DNA of 64,000 bases. It comes from Pseudomonas saudiphocaensis. Its GTDB lineage: Bacteria; Pseudomonadota; Gammaproteobacteria; Pseudomonadales; Pseudomonadaceae. The position numbers were made by a program, and so were the translations under genes. This document shows positions 20,611 to 28,372 of this stretch, in pieces. The stretch's first letter is position 1. The number at the start of each line of letters is the position of its first letter. Below the pieces are notes generated by a model. It saw nothing but the letters and a program-made list of their open reading frames with translations. It searched no databases and had not been told where the DNA came from. The stretch is from positions 744,001 to 808,000 of the forward strand of contig NZ_CCSF01000001.1 in NCBI RefSeq assembly GCF_000756775.1, read 5' to 3'.

Positions 20611-21678
20611 CTACAGCTTCGATTTGCCGATGACCTGCAGGGCCATTTGCTCAAGCAGGGCGTTAAGTTGCACGAACCTTGCGAATCGCTTGTCCTGGGT
20701 CTGGCCGTGAAAATAGCGGTAGTAGATCTGCTGAACGATGCCGGCCAGGCGGAACAGACCATAGGTGTAGTAGTAGTCGAAGTTGTCGATGCGGATACCT
20801 GCGCGCTCGGCGTAATAATCCACGAACTCCCTACGTGTCAGCATGCCAGGCGCGTTACTCGGCTGTTTACGCATGAGCTGTACGGGCGCCGGGTCGTCGG
20901 CTTCGATCCAGTAGGCCAGGGTGTTGCCCAGGTCCATCAGCGGATCGCCAATGGTGGTCATTTCCCAGTCGAGTACGCCGATGATCTGCATCGGGTTGTC
21001 CGGATCGAGGATGACATTGTCGAAGCGGTAATCGTTGTGAACGATACCGGGCTTGGGATGATCGGCCGGCATTTTGTCGCGTAGCCAGGCCTTGACCGGC
21101 TCCCAACTAGGCGCATCGGGTGTGAGGGCGCGTTCGTAGCGCTCGATCCAGCCGTCGATCTGGCGCTGGACGTAGCCTTCAGGCTTGCCAAGATCAGCCA
21201 GGCCGCACGCCTGGTAATCGACGTTGTGCAGATCAACGAACTTGTCGATAAAGCTTTGGCACAGCGTACGGGTCTGCTCCGGTGAAAAGCCGAGCTCCGG
21301 CGGCATGTTTTCGCGCAGGATGATGCCCTTGACCCGCTCCATGACATAGAACTCGGCACCGATCACGCTCACGTCCGTGCAGTGAAGATAAGCCTTCGGG
21401 CAATAAGGGAAACCGGCATTGAGACGGTTGAGAATGCGAAATTCCCGGCCCATGTCATGTGCCGATTTCGCCTTTTGACCAAACGGCGGACGCCGCAACA
21501 CGAGTTCCTGGCTCGGGTATTCCAGCAGATAGGTCAGATTGGAGGCGCCACCGGGAAATTGTGAAATGCGCGGCGTACCTTCAAGACCTGGAATATGGGC
21601 TTTCAGATACGGATCGATGACCTCGGCGGGTAGCTCCTCACCCTCGCGAATCCGGCTGGCCTGATCGCTCAGTGTCAT
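20611..21678 (-). CDS. Phosphotransferase family protein (ACAD10/APH type)
   Basis: 355-residue aminoglycoside-phosphotransferase-fold protein. The kinase core is recognisable by GGASNLTYLL (nucleotide loop), ELVLRRPP (Lys/Arg strand), the Brenner motif HNDYRFDNVILD and the metal motif GVLDWEMTTIGDPLMDLG. Such proteins are the bacterial counterpart of the N-terminal half of human ACAD10 and are thought to phosphorylate 4-hydroxyacyl-type intermediates during hydroxy fatty acid catabolism. Its neighbours (SDR, SCP2-like protein) support a lipid/acyl role; this is inference. Confidence 0.88.
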   Translation of the reverse strand: MTLSDQASRIREGEELPAEVIDPYLKAHIPGLEGTPRISQFPGGASNLTYLLEYPSQELVLRRPPFGQKAKSAHDMGREFRILNRLNAGFPYCPKAYLHCTDVSVIGAEFYVMERVKGIILRENMPPELGFSPEQTRTLCQSFIDKFVDLHNVDYQACGLADLGKPEGYVQRQIDGWIERYERALTPDAPSWEPVKAWLRDKMPADHPKPGIVHNDYRFDNVILDPDNPMQIIGVLDWEMTTIGDPLMDLGNTLAYWIEADDPAPVQLMRKQPSNAPGMLTRREFVDYYAERAGIRIDNFDYYYTYGLFRLAGIVQQIYYRYFHGQTQDKRFARFVQLNALLEQMALQVIGKSKL

Positions 21679-21827
21679 TGTTGCTCTATCCTTATGCCTG
21701 ATTTTCTGGGGCGTATGCTTAGGCTCATCTAATCGCGAAGAAGGTCCGGGTTCAAGGAAACAGGAGTCTTATTGGTCTGGTTGCTGCCGGTCGATAAGTT
21801 ATCCGCAAGTCGCTCCAGATCGCGGGC

Positions 21828-21856
21828 AAAAAAAACCGGAGCCAGGCTCCGGTTTT
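21828..21856 (-). terminator. Rho-independent terminator of the SCP2-like gene
   Basis: Stem CCGGAGCC / GGCTCCGG with a one-base loop at 21836-21852. On the minus strand it is followed by eight T residues (A-tract 21828-21835 on plus), and the A/T tails also pair. It lies 20 bases after the SCP2-like stop and separates that gene from the phosphotransferase gene. Confidence 0.9.
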
Positions 21857-21875
21857 CGCTATAGCAACGCTGGAA

Positions 21876-22190
21876 TCAGGACGGGAACAGCTCGCTCAGC
21901 TTCAGCGCCAGCATCATGTCGCCTTCGGCGCGCAGCTTGCCGGCCATGAAGGCCTGCATGCCGTCGGTCTCACCGCTGATGACACCCTGCATGGTTTCGC
22001 TGTCCATGATCAGGGTGACGTTGGCATCGGCCGATTCGCCTTTGTGGAAGTCGCAGGCGCCGTCCTTGACGATGAGGTAGTAGTCTTCCGCATCGGTAAT
22101 GTTGAACTGGAAAACCAGATCCAGGCCGGCAGCGGCGCTGGCGTTGAACTTGGCTTTCATGCCCTGAATGGTTTCGTCGACGGTGCTCAT
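21876..22190 (-). CDS. SCP2 sterol-binding domain protein
   Basis: 104-residue single-domain SCP2/lipid-carrier protein, cytoplasmic, presumed to bind acyl chains or other lipids in a hydrophobic tunnel. Recognisable features are YYLIVKDGACDF, the ANVTLIMDSETMQGVISGE segment and the closing QAFMAGKLRAEGDMMLALKLSELF typical of the family. It ends in its own terminator. Small, complete and conserved next to the phosphotransferase and SDR genes. Confidence 0.92.
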   Translation of the reverse strand: MSTVDETIQGMKAKFNASAAAGLDLVFQFNITDAEDYYLIVKDGACDFHKGESADANVTLIMDSETMQGVISGETDGMQAFMAGKLRAEGDMMLALKLSELFPS

Positions 22191-22248
22191 GGATATGTCC
22201 CTTTTTATCGTGAAAAACAGGCGATCATTGATCGCCGTGAAGTGGAGC

Positions 22249-22947
22249 CTATCGCCAGGTGATGAGCTCCGGATTCTTTAACAGTTCCAGATGTACGTGA
22301 TTGTTGAAGGATGCCAGGGAGACTTCCCGGTCACGAAACTTCAGCTGGCTCAGCGAGGTATTGACGATCTGCCAGTTCAATTCGAAGGCTTTGATCGGCT
22401 GTACGCCAATGATCAACTGAAGCAGGGCGGTGATAGTTCCGCCCGAGGTGAATACCGCGACACGGTCCTTCGGGCCGGCCTGCTCAAGCAGACGGTTCAG
22501 TCCGCCCTCGACGCGTTCGATAAAACTCTGCCAGCTTCCGAGGCCTTCCTTTTCGTGCTCACCAGAAACCCATCGCTGGATTACCTGACTGAACAGGCGC
22601 TGGAATTCGGCTCGATGGTCGGCTGCGTTCTGGAGAATTTGCAGTGCGTTGGGCTCGATGCGCAGCAGATCGTCCAGGTGCGCCCGAATAACCTCGTCAG
22701 CGAGGAATTCATTGAACGCCGGATCGACCTCGACTTCAGGCTGGCTAGCCATTCGTCCGAGGGTAGCCTGTGCAGTATCTTGCTGACGCTGCAATTCGCC
22801 ACTGATGCAGCGGTCGAAGCGCAGGTCCAACTGCGCGAAGTAGTCGCCCAGAGCAGCTGCCTGGCGAAAGCCGAGCGGTGACAGAACGTCATAGTTTTTT
22901 GCGCCGAAAGACGCCTGACCATGTCTGATCAGGTAGATACTACCCAT
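22249..22947 (-). CDS. Histidine phosphatase (phosphoglycerate mutase-like) protein
   Basis: 232 residues. The N-terminal catalytic motif is LIRHGQASFG, the second conserved Arg lies in LDLRFDRCISGELQRQQDTA and the second His in RVAVFTSGGTITALLQ is replaced by a Ser/Thr-rich strand, so the usual VSHGG is not obvious. A C-terminal KNPELITWR closes the protein. Likely a phosphatase rather than a glycolytic mutase; substrate unknown. It is divergent from sohB, 179 bases away. Confidence 0.85.
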   Translation of the reverse strand: MGSIYLIRHGQASFGAKNYDVLSPLGFRQAAALGDYFAQLDLRFDRCISGELQRQQDTAQATLGRMASQPEVEVDPAFNEFLADEVIRAHLDDLLRIEPNALQILQNAADHRAEFQRLFSQVIQRWVSGEHEKEGLGSWQSFIERVEGGLNRLLEQAGPKDRVAVFTSGGTITALLQLIIGVQPIKAFELNWQIVNTSLSQLKFRDREVSLASFNNHVHLELLKNPELITWR

Positions 22948-23126
22948 GCTCTGCTCCGAACCCAGATTTTCGCGAGGGTAGGGAGAACCATGAAGAGTGT
23001 CAACGAAAAATCATACGTTTGTTTGAATTGCCCGATGCTGGCTCCATCGCCCTTGCGGTCGGTATGCTTGGCCAGTTCGAGTCTCGCCGGGTTTCGCTGG
23101 CGCCATACGTAATCCGAGGAGGGTCT

Positions 23127-24152
23127 GTGGAGTTTCTTGCTGACTATGCAAGCTTTCTGTTGAAAACCGTAACGCTGGTAATCGCGGTTGTGATGGTGCT
23201 GGTGGCAATCGCTTCGCTGCGACGTGGCCGCGGCAAACCTGCGGGTGGCCATCTGGAAGTGCACAAGCTCAACGACTTCTACAAGTCCATGCGCGAGCGC
23301 CTGGAGCAGTCGCTGATCGATAAGGACCAGCTCAAGCAGCAGCGCAAGCGCGAAGCAAAAGCGGCGAAGCTGGCCAAGAAGAATCCGCAGAACCGACCTC
23401 GTGTGTTCGTCCTGGATTTTGACGGTGACATCAAGGCGTCCGCAGTAGAGAGCATGCGTCACGAGATCACCGCGCTGCTGACCTTGGCAACGCCACAGGA
23501 TGAGGTGGTGCTACGTCTGGAAAGCGGTGGCGGCATGGTGCACGGCTATGGCCTGGCGGCATCGCAGCTGGTGCGCATCCGCGACGCCGGGGTGCCGTTG
23601 ACGGTCTGCGTGGACAAAGTGGCGGCCAGCGGCGGTTACATGATGGCTTGCATCGGGCAGAAGATACTCAGTGCACCCTTCGCCATACTCGGTTCCATTG
23701 GTGTGGTGGCGCAGCTGCCCAATCTTCACCGTCTGCTCAAAAAGCATGAAATCGACTACGAAATGCTGACCGCAGGTGAGTACAAACGCACCCTGACGGT
23801 ATTTGGCGAAAACACCGAGCAGGGCAGGGAGAAGTTCCAGGAAGACCTGGAAACCACCCATGAACTGTTCAAGAACTTCGTTTCGCGCTACCGCCAGCCG
23901 CTTGATATCGATGAGGTGGCCACCGGCGAGGTCTGGCTGGGCGTCTCGGCGCTTGAGAAGCGTCTGGTCGATGAACTCAAGACCAGCGACGAGTACCTGG
24001 CTGCACGTTCGCAGGAGGCGGACCTGTTCCAGCTGCACTATGCAGAGAAGAAAAGCCTGCCCGAGCGATTCGGTATGGCCGCGGGCTCAGTGATGAGCCG
24101 TGGGCTGCTCAAGGTCTGGAGCCGGCTTAACGAACAACGATTCTGGCAATAA
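23127..24152 (+). CDS. sohB: Inner-membrane protease SohB (S49 peptidase family)
   Basis: 341-residue signal-peptide-peptidase-family serine protease. One N-terminal membrane segment (LLKTVTLVIAVVMVLVAIASL) is followed by a Lys/Arg/Gln-rich coiled region (KQQRKREAKAAKLAKK) and the S49 core. Nucleophile Ser is in KVAASGGYMMAC (about residue 168) and the general-base Lys in TAGEYKRTLTV (about residue 220). The chosen start is GTG at 23127, which follows a strong CGAGGAGGG ribosome site and gives the family N-terminus VEFLADYASF; the frame extends further upstream without a supporting site. acuI-like gene follows after 17 bases. Confidence 0.93.
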   Translation: MEFLADYASFLLKTVTLVIAVVMVLVAIASLRRGRGKPAGGHLEVHKLNDFYKSMRERLEQSLIDKDQLKQQRKREAKAAKLAKKNPQNRPRVFVLDFDGDIKASAVESMRHEITALLTLATPQDEVVLRLESGGGMVHGYGLAASQLVRIRDAGVPLTVCVDKVAASGGYMMACIGQKILSAPFAILGSIGVVAQLPNLHRLLKKHEIDYEMLTAGEYKRTLTVFGENTEQGREKFQEDLETTHELFKNFVSRYRQPLDIDEVATGEVWLGVSALEKRLVDELKTSDEYLAARSQEADLFQLHYAEKKSLPERFGMAAGSVMSRGLLKVWSRLNEQRFWQ

Positions 24153-24169
24153 CAATTACGGGGTAACTA

Positions 24170-25162
24170 ATGACTGGTTTCAAAGCACTGCAAGTCAGCG
24201 AAAACGCCGAAGGCCGTTTTATTACCCAGGTGGTCGAGCGCAACACGGCCGACCTTCCCGCCGGCGAGGTGCTGATTCGCGTCAGCTATTCATCGCTCAA
24301 CTACAAGGATGCGCTCTCTGCCAGCGGCAATCGTGGCGTGACTCGCAACTATCCGCATACGCCCGGCATTGATGCCGCTGGCACTGTGGCCGAGTCCAGT
24401 GTCGCTGAGTTCGCTCCCGGCGATGAGGTGATCGTCACCGGCTACGACCTGGGAATGAACACCGCCGGTGGTTTCGGCCAGTACATCCGCGTGCCGGCTG
24501 CCTGGGTGATCAAGCGCCCCAGCGGTCTTTCTCTGCGTGAGGCAATGATTCTCGGCACTGCAGGCCTGACCGCCGCGCTGTGCGTCGACAAGCTGGAGCA
24601 GGCAGGGCTGGAACCCGGCGAGGCGCCCGTGCTGGTCACAGGGGCTACCGGAGGCGTCGGCAGTATTGCTGTAATGCTCCTTGCCCGGCTCGGTTACAAG
24701 GTCGCGGCAGTCACTGGCAAGGCCGATCAGGCGGAGTTTCTGCAGGGCCTTGGCGCCAGCCAGGTGGTCGAGCGCAGTGCGTTGCAGGCCGGAGTGGAGA
24801 AGCCGCTGCTTAAGGAGCAATGGGCCGGTGCCGTAGACACGGTGGGCGGCGATATTCTGTTCAACGTGGTCAAGTCGTTGCAGCGTGGCGCTAGCGCCGC
24901 CTGTTGCGGGCTGACCGCTGGTGTCGGCTTCCAGGCCAGCGTGCTGCCATTCATCCTGCGTGGTGTCAATTTGCTGGGTGTCGACTCGGTGGAAATCCCG
25001 CTGGTTGTCAAAGCTTCCATGTGGGACAAGCTGTCCCTGCAATGGAAACTGCCGGACCTGGATACTTTGGTGCAGGAAATTGCTTTGGATGAGCTGCCCG
25101 CAGCGATCGAGCGTATCCTGGCCGGCCAACAGGTGGGGCGCATGCTGGTCCGCCTCGACTGA
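24170..25162 (+). CDS. acuI: Acrylyl-CoA reductase / YhdH-type quinone oxidoreductase
   Basis: 330-residue zinc-free medium-chain reductase of the YhdH/AcuI subfamily, NADPH-dependent reducer of acryloyl-CoA (E. coli AcuI, Rhodobacter AcuI). The nucleotide-binding motif is VTGATGGVGSIAVMLLARLGY; N-terminal substrate domain contains SSLNYKDALSASG and HTPGIDAAG. The subfamily-specific ending LLGVDSVEIP ... QVGRMLVRL is present. Likely cotranscribed with sohB. Physiological substrate in this organism is inferred from the subfamily. Confidence 0.88.
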   Translation: MTGFKALQVSENAEGRFITQVVERNTADLPAGEVLIRVSYSSLNYKDALSASGNRGVTRNYPHTPGIDAAGTVAESSVAEFAPGDEVIVTGYDLGMNTAGGFGQYIRVPAAWVIKRPSGLSLREAMILGTAGLTAALCVDKLEQAGLEPGEAPVLVTGATGGVGSIAVMLLARLGYKVAAVTGKADQAEFLQGLGASQVVERSALQAGVEKPLLKEQWAGAVDTVGGDILFNVVKSLQRGASAACCGLTAGVGFQASVLPFILRGVNLLGVDSVEIPLVVKASMWDKLSLQWKLPDLDTLVQEIALDELPAAIERILAGQQVGRMLVRLD

Positions 25163-25178
25163 GCCTGCGGTGAGCCTG

Positions 25179-25197
25179 AACTATAAGGGCTATAGTT
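25179..25197. promoter_or_regulatory. Inverted repeat upstream of a 32-codon gene
   Basis: AACTATA-AGGGC-TATAGTT, perfect 7-bp arms around a 5-base centre, 72 bases before the small ORF start. A clean palindrome in an otherwise plain 106-base gap; plausible operator, regulator unknown. Confidence 0.4.
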
Positions 25198-25268
25198 ATT
25201 GTCGATTCGCCTGTTGTGATCGATTGAGAGAAGCTAACGCCACTCCCAACGCAACAACAGGAATCGAC

Positions 25269-25367
25269 ATGAAAACACTGGTAAGGAAAATCCGGGAAAC
25301 CTTCGCCTCCAAACAGTCCGAACAGGTGCCCTCAGGCGATCATCCAAACTTCTGGATGTACCAATAA
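25269..25367 (+). CDS. Predicted 32-residue small protein
   Basis: Short ORF with an ATG preceded by CAGGA at normal spacing. The product starts MKTLVRKIRETFASKQSEQ and ends HPNFWMYQ: a basic amphipathic helix followed by a Pro/Gly turn and an aromatic tail, no Cys, no membrane segment. The stop codon is followed immediately by a strong terminator, and a palindrome lies upstream, so this is a discrete transcription unit. It sits between acuI and the sulfite reductase module. Function unknown; it could also be a regulatory RNA that happens to contain an ORF. Confidence 0.6.
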   Translation: MKTLVRKIRETFASKQSEQVPSGDHPNFWMYQ

Positions 25368-25368
25368 G

Positions 25369-25392
25369 AAAAACCCGCCGAGGCGGGTTTTT
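25369..25392. terminator. Bidirectional Rho-independent terminator
   Basis: Stem AAAAACCCGCC / GGCGGGTTTTT around GA. The A-tract and T-tract make it active in both directions: it ends the 32-codon gene on plus and could end the minus-strand DUF934 transcript. Confidence 0.9.
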
Positions 25393-25443
25393 CTTTGGCT
25401 GGCTTCTGCGTGTTTTCCAGCAGGGCTTCAGCTTGTAAAAGCA

Positions 25444-25473
25444 AAAGCTCGTGGCCAAGGCCACTCCTACGGG
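25444..25473. repeat. REP-like element (single copy)
   Basis: AAAGCTCGTGGCCAAGGCCACT followed by CCTACGGGT, with the GTGGCC/GGCCAC palindromic centre typical of Pseudomonas REPs, between the terminator and the DUF934 stop. Similar cores are at 43847 and 46353. Confidence 0.6.
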
Positions 25474-25487
25474 TTTGCTATGGTTGC

Positions 25488-25988
25488 TCAGCCCTGGCGG
25501 CGTCGGAACAGCGGCAACGGATCATCCACGCCAGCCTGATAGGTGACGGAGAAGTCCTTCAGGCCTTGCAGAGCATCATAGGGGTCGCGATCCGGGCGTA
25601 CGGCAAAGGCATCAAAGCCACAGCGGCGCATATAGAACAACTGGTCACGCAGGACATCGCCAATCGCGCGAATCTCGCCCTTGTAGCCATAGCGCTCTCG
25701 CAGCAGGCGCGCGCTGGAGTAGTGGCGACCGTCGGTGAAGACCGGGAAGTTGAGCGCCACGACCTGGAAATACTGCAGATCATCAGCAATCTCTTCCACG
25801 GCTTCATCGGCGTCGAGCCAGATGCCGAGCCCGCCATCGCGAGCTTTCAGCGCGTGGGCGTGTTCGCGCCACAGCTGTAGAGGCACGAGCAGGTCGTCGC
25901 AGTTGGACAGCTCTTCCAGCGTCACCTCTTTGGGCAGCAGGTGCCAGCTTTCGTCGATGACCTGCTCGCCTTTAATGATTCGCTGCAT
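25488..25988 (-). CDS. DUF934 protein, sulfite reductase partner
   Basis: 166-residue DUF934 protein. Start at the ATG in 25986-25988 (MQRIIKGEQVIDESWHLLP), overlapping the last 17 bases of cysI. Family features include LWREHAHALKARDGGLGIWLDADE and the ending FDAFAVRPDRDPYDALQGLKDFSVTYQ. The family is almost always encoded directly behind the siroheme sulfite reductase in Pseudomonas and is thought to supply or assist electron transfer or assembly, because these bacteria lack the flavoprotein CysJ. That function is inference from context. Confidence 0.9.
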   Translation of the reverse strand: MQRIIKGEQVIDESWHLLPKEVTLEELSNCDDLLVPLQLWREHAHALKARDGGLGIWLDADEAVEEIADDLQYFQVVALNFPVFTDGRHYSSARLLRERYGYKGEIRAIGDVLRDQLFYMRRCGFDAFAVRPDRDPYDALQGLKDFSVTYQAGVDDPLPLFRRRQG

Positions 25989-27630
25989 AGACGCGCTCCT
26001 TGAAGGGGTCGATGCCGATGCGGCGGAAGGTGTCGAGAAACTGTTCATCTTCTGTACGCTGCTCCACATAAACGTCGATGATCTTTTCAATTACGTCGGG
26101 CATCGCATCCTGAGCAAAGGACGGGCCGAGAATCTGACCCAGGCTTGCGTCGCGGCCCGAGCTGCCGCCGAGGGAGACCTGGTAGAACTCCGCGCCTTTC
26201 TTGTCCACGCCGAGAATGCCGATATGACCAACATGGTGGTGACCACAGGCGTTCATGCAGCCGGAGATGTTCAGATCCAGATCACCGATGTCGAACAGGT
26301 AGTCCAGGTCCTCGAAGCGGCGCTGGATGGCTTCGGCGATAGGGATCGACTTGGCGTTTGCCAGCGAGCAGAAATCTCCACCGGGGCAGCAGATGATGTC
26401 GGTCAACAGGCCGATGTTCGGTGTGGCCACTCCGAGCTCGCGCAGCTCGTGCCACAGCTCGAACAGACGCGATTGTTCGACGTCGGCGAGGATCATGTTC
26501 TGCTCGTGGGAGTTGCGTACTTCACCAAAGCTGTAGCGGTCGGCCAGATCAGCGATCATGTCCATCTGCTTGTCGGTGACATCGCCGGGCGCAACGCCAG
26601 TGCTCTTCAGTGACAGGGTGACGGCGGCATAGCCGGGCTTCTTGTGTGCCACCACGTTGCGCTGACGCCAGCGGGCAAAGCCGGGGTGCTCGGCGTCCAG
26701 CTGGGCGAGGGCTTCGGTCTGGTCTTCCAGCACCTTGTAGGTCGGATCGACAAAGAACTTGCTGATGCGCTCGACCTCAGCCTCGGTCAGCGTGTTGGGG
26801 CCGTCCTTGAGGTATTCCCACTCGGCCTCGACGCGCTCGGCGAAGACTTCCGGCGTGAGCGCCTTGACCAGAATCTTGATGCGCGCCTTGAACTTGTTGT
26901 CGCGACGGCCATAGCGGTTGTACACACGCAGGATGGCATCGAGATAGGTCAGCAGATGCTGCCAGGGCAGGAATTCGTTGATGAAGCTGCCAACGATGGG
27001 CGTACGGCCCAGGCCGCCACCAACGGATACGCGGAAGCCCAGCTCGCCGGCTTCGTTCTGTACCGCTTCAAGGCCGATATCGTGAACTTCAATTGCCGCG
27101 CGATCGCTTACTGCGCCGTTGACGGCGATCTTGAACTTGCGCGGCAGGAAGGCAAATTCCGGGTGGAAGGTCGACCACTGACGGATGATCTCGCACCAGG
27201 GACGGGGATCGACCAGTTCATCCTTGGCCACGCCAGCGAACTGGTCGGTAGTAGTGTTACGAATGCAGTTGCCGCTGGTCTGGATTGCGTGCATCTGCAC
27301 CGTGGCCAGCTCGGCCAGAATATCCGGTACGTCCTCAAGCTGCGGCCAATTGAACTGCACGTTGGTCCGAGTGCTGATGTGGGCATAGCCCTTGTCGTAG
27401 TTGCGTGCGATCTCCGCCAGTTTGCGCAACTGGGTGGAGGACAACAGGCCGTAGGGCACTGCAACACGCAGCATTGGCGCATAACGCTGGATGTACAAGC
27501 CATTCTGCAGGCGCAGTGGCAGGAGCTCGGCATCGGTGAGTTCGCCGGCTAGGTAGCGGCGAATCTGATCGCGGAACTGATGTACGCGGTCTTCGATGAT
27601 GTGTTGGTCGTACTGGTCATAAACGTACAT
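25972..27630 (-). CDS. cysI: Assimilatory sulfite reductase hemoprotein
   Basis: 552-residue siroheme/[4Fe-4S] enzyme that reduces sulfite to sulfide for cysteine synthesis. The cluster/siroheme cysteines are C-X5-C in CCPGGDFC (Cys415, Cys421) and C-X3-C in SGCMNACG (Cys458, Cys462). The nitrite/sulfite reductase ferredoxin-like repeats are visible (LPRKFKIAVNGA; TRTNVQFNW). No cysJ is nearby, so electrons probably come from ferredoxin or a flavodoxin reductase. The AT-richer leader at 27631-27845, shared with a divergent 36-codon gene, is where CysB control would be expected; I cannot prove a site. Confidence 0.95.
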   Translation of the reverse strand: MYVYDQYDQHIIEDRVHQFRDQIRRYLAGELTDAELLPLRLQNGLYIQRYAPMLRVAVPYGLLSSTQLRKLAEIARNYDKGYAHISTRTNVQFNWPQLEDVPDILAELATVQMHAIQTSGNCIRNTTTDQFAGVAKDELVDPRPWCEIIRQWSTFHPEFAFLPRKFKIAVNGAVSDRAAIEVHDIGLEAVQNEAGELGFRVSVGGGLGRTPIVGSFINEFLPWQHLLTYLDAILRVYNRYGRRDNKFKARIKILVKALTPEVFAERVEAEWEYLKDGPNTLTEAEVERISKFFVDPTYKVLEDQTEALAQLDAEHPGFARWRQRNVVAHKKPGYAAVTLSLKSTGVAPGDVTDKQMDMIADLADRYSFGEVRNSHEQNMILADVEQSRLFELWHELRELGVATPNIGLLTDIICCPGGDFCSLANAKSIPIAEAIQRRFEDLDYLFDIGDLDLNISGCMNACGHHHVGHIGILGVDKKGAEFYQVSLGGSSGRDASLGQILGPSFAQDAMPDVIEKIIDVYVEQRTEDEQFLDTFRRIGIDPFKERVYAANH

Positions 27631-27845
27631 GGGGGGTCCTGTCTACAGCTTGTCGCGCGCACGGCCGCGCACCCAGTGAGGGAAGGGCGGCACGATACCA
27701 GTTCCTGGTTATGCGCAAAAGTGATGTTTGGGAATATGTTTAGAACCAAATGGTGCTTTTTGGGTATTTGGACAGCCGGAAGTGGTGGGCCTTGCAGGGT
27801 TGGTCTTAACTGTTCTGCAGGTAAGGTCGAAGAAAGGAAAAGAAC

Positions 27846-27956
27846 ATGGGCGAACACTCCAACCGCGGCAACGATAGCAGGGCGGATGCCACCGCCATTC
27901 TTGTACTGATCCTTCTTGCAGTGGCAACTGCGGTATTTTGGGTCAGCCAGCAGTAG
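27846..27956 (+). CDS. 36-residue single-span membrane protein
   Basis: ATG at 27846 after AAGGAAAAGAAC gives MGEHSNRGNDSRADA then one hydrophobic helix TAILVLILLAVATAVFWV and ends SQQ at TAG (27954-27956). The polar N-terminus followed by one helix is typical of small inner-membrane proteins. It is divergent from cysI. The codon pattern and ribosome site support it as a gene. Function unknown; regulation together with cysI is only suggested by position. Confidence 0.65.
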   Translation: MGEHSNRGNDSRADATAILVLILLAVATAVFWVSQQ

Positions 27957-27980
27957 TCGGCTGCTCAAGCCCTCGTACTG

Positions 27981-28199
27981 TCATATCCCTGCCAGATAAA
28001 GCACCAGTTTTACGACACCAAGTATCACCAGAATAAACAGCAGGGTAAAAGCCAGACCCAGCGCGATGAAGTGCGCGGGTTTGCCCTGATCGAAATCCCG
28101 TGCGCGATTCTTGCCACTCTGCACCCCCAGTGCACCCGCCAGGATGCTTTGCAGCATCTGCCTGAGCGTAAGCGCCTTGCGTTCCTGCTTGTCACTCAT
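27981..28199 (-). CDS. DUF2970 small membrane protein
   Basis: 72 residues. MLQSILAGALGVQSGKNRARDFDQGKP is the DUF2970 signature, followed by one membrane segment (FIALGLAFTLLFILVILGVVKLVLYLAG). Widespread in beta- and gammaproteobacteria, no known function. It converges on the 36-codon gene. Confidence 0.85.
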   Translation of the reverse strand: MSDKQERKALTLRQMLQSILAGALGVQSGKNRARDFDQGKPAHFIALGLAFTLLFILVILGVVKLVLYLAGI

Positions 28200-28241
28200 G
28201 GTTTACCTCGAAACAATAAATGTGTTTAGCAGGAGTCTAGT

Positions 28242-28259
28242 CATGGAATGCGCTCCATG
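28242..28259. promoter_or_regulatory. Inverted repeat upstream of methyltransferase gene
   Basis: CATGGA-ATGCGC-TCCATG, perfect 6-bp arms, in the divergent gap between the DUF2970 gene and the plus-strand methyltransferase gene. Possible operator; weak evidence. Confidence 0.25.
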
Positions 28260-28372
28260 GACTGGGCATCATGCGCCGCGCTCGCCGTGATCAGTATCGA
28301 GAGCTGGTGACTGCGTGTTTGCACGCTGCGGTTGTTTTCCGCAGGGTCTCATTCAGGCAAGGAGATGCACTT

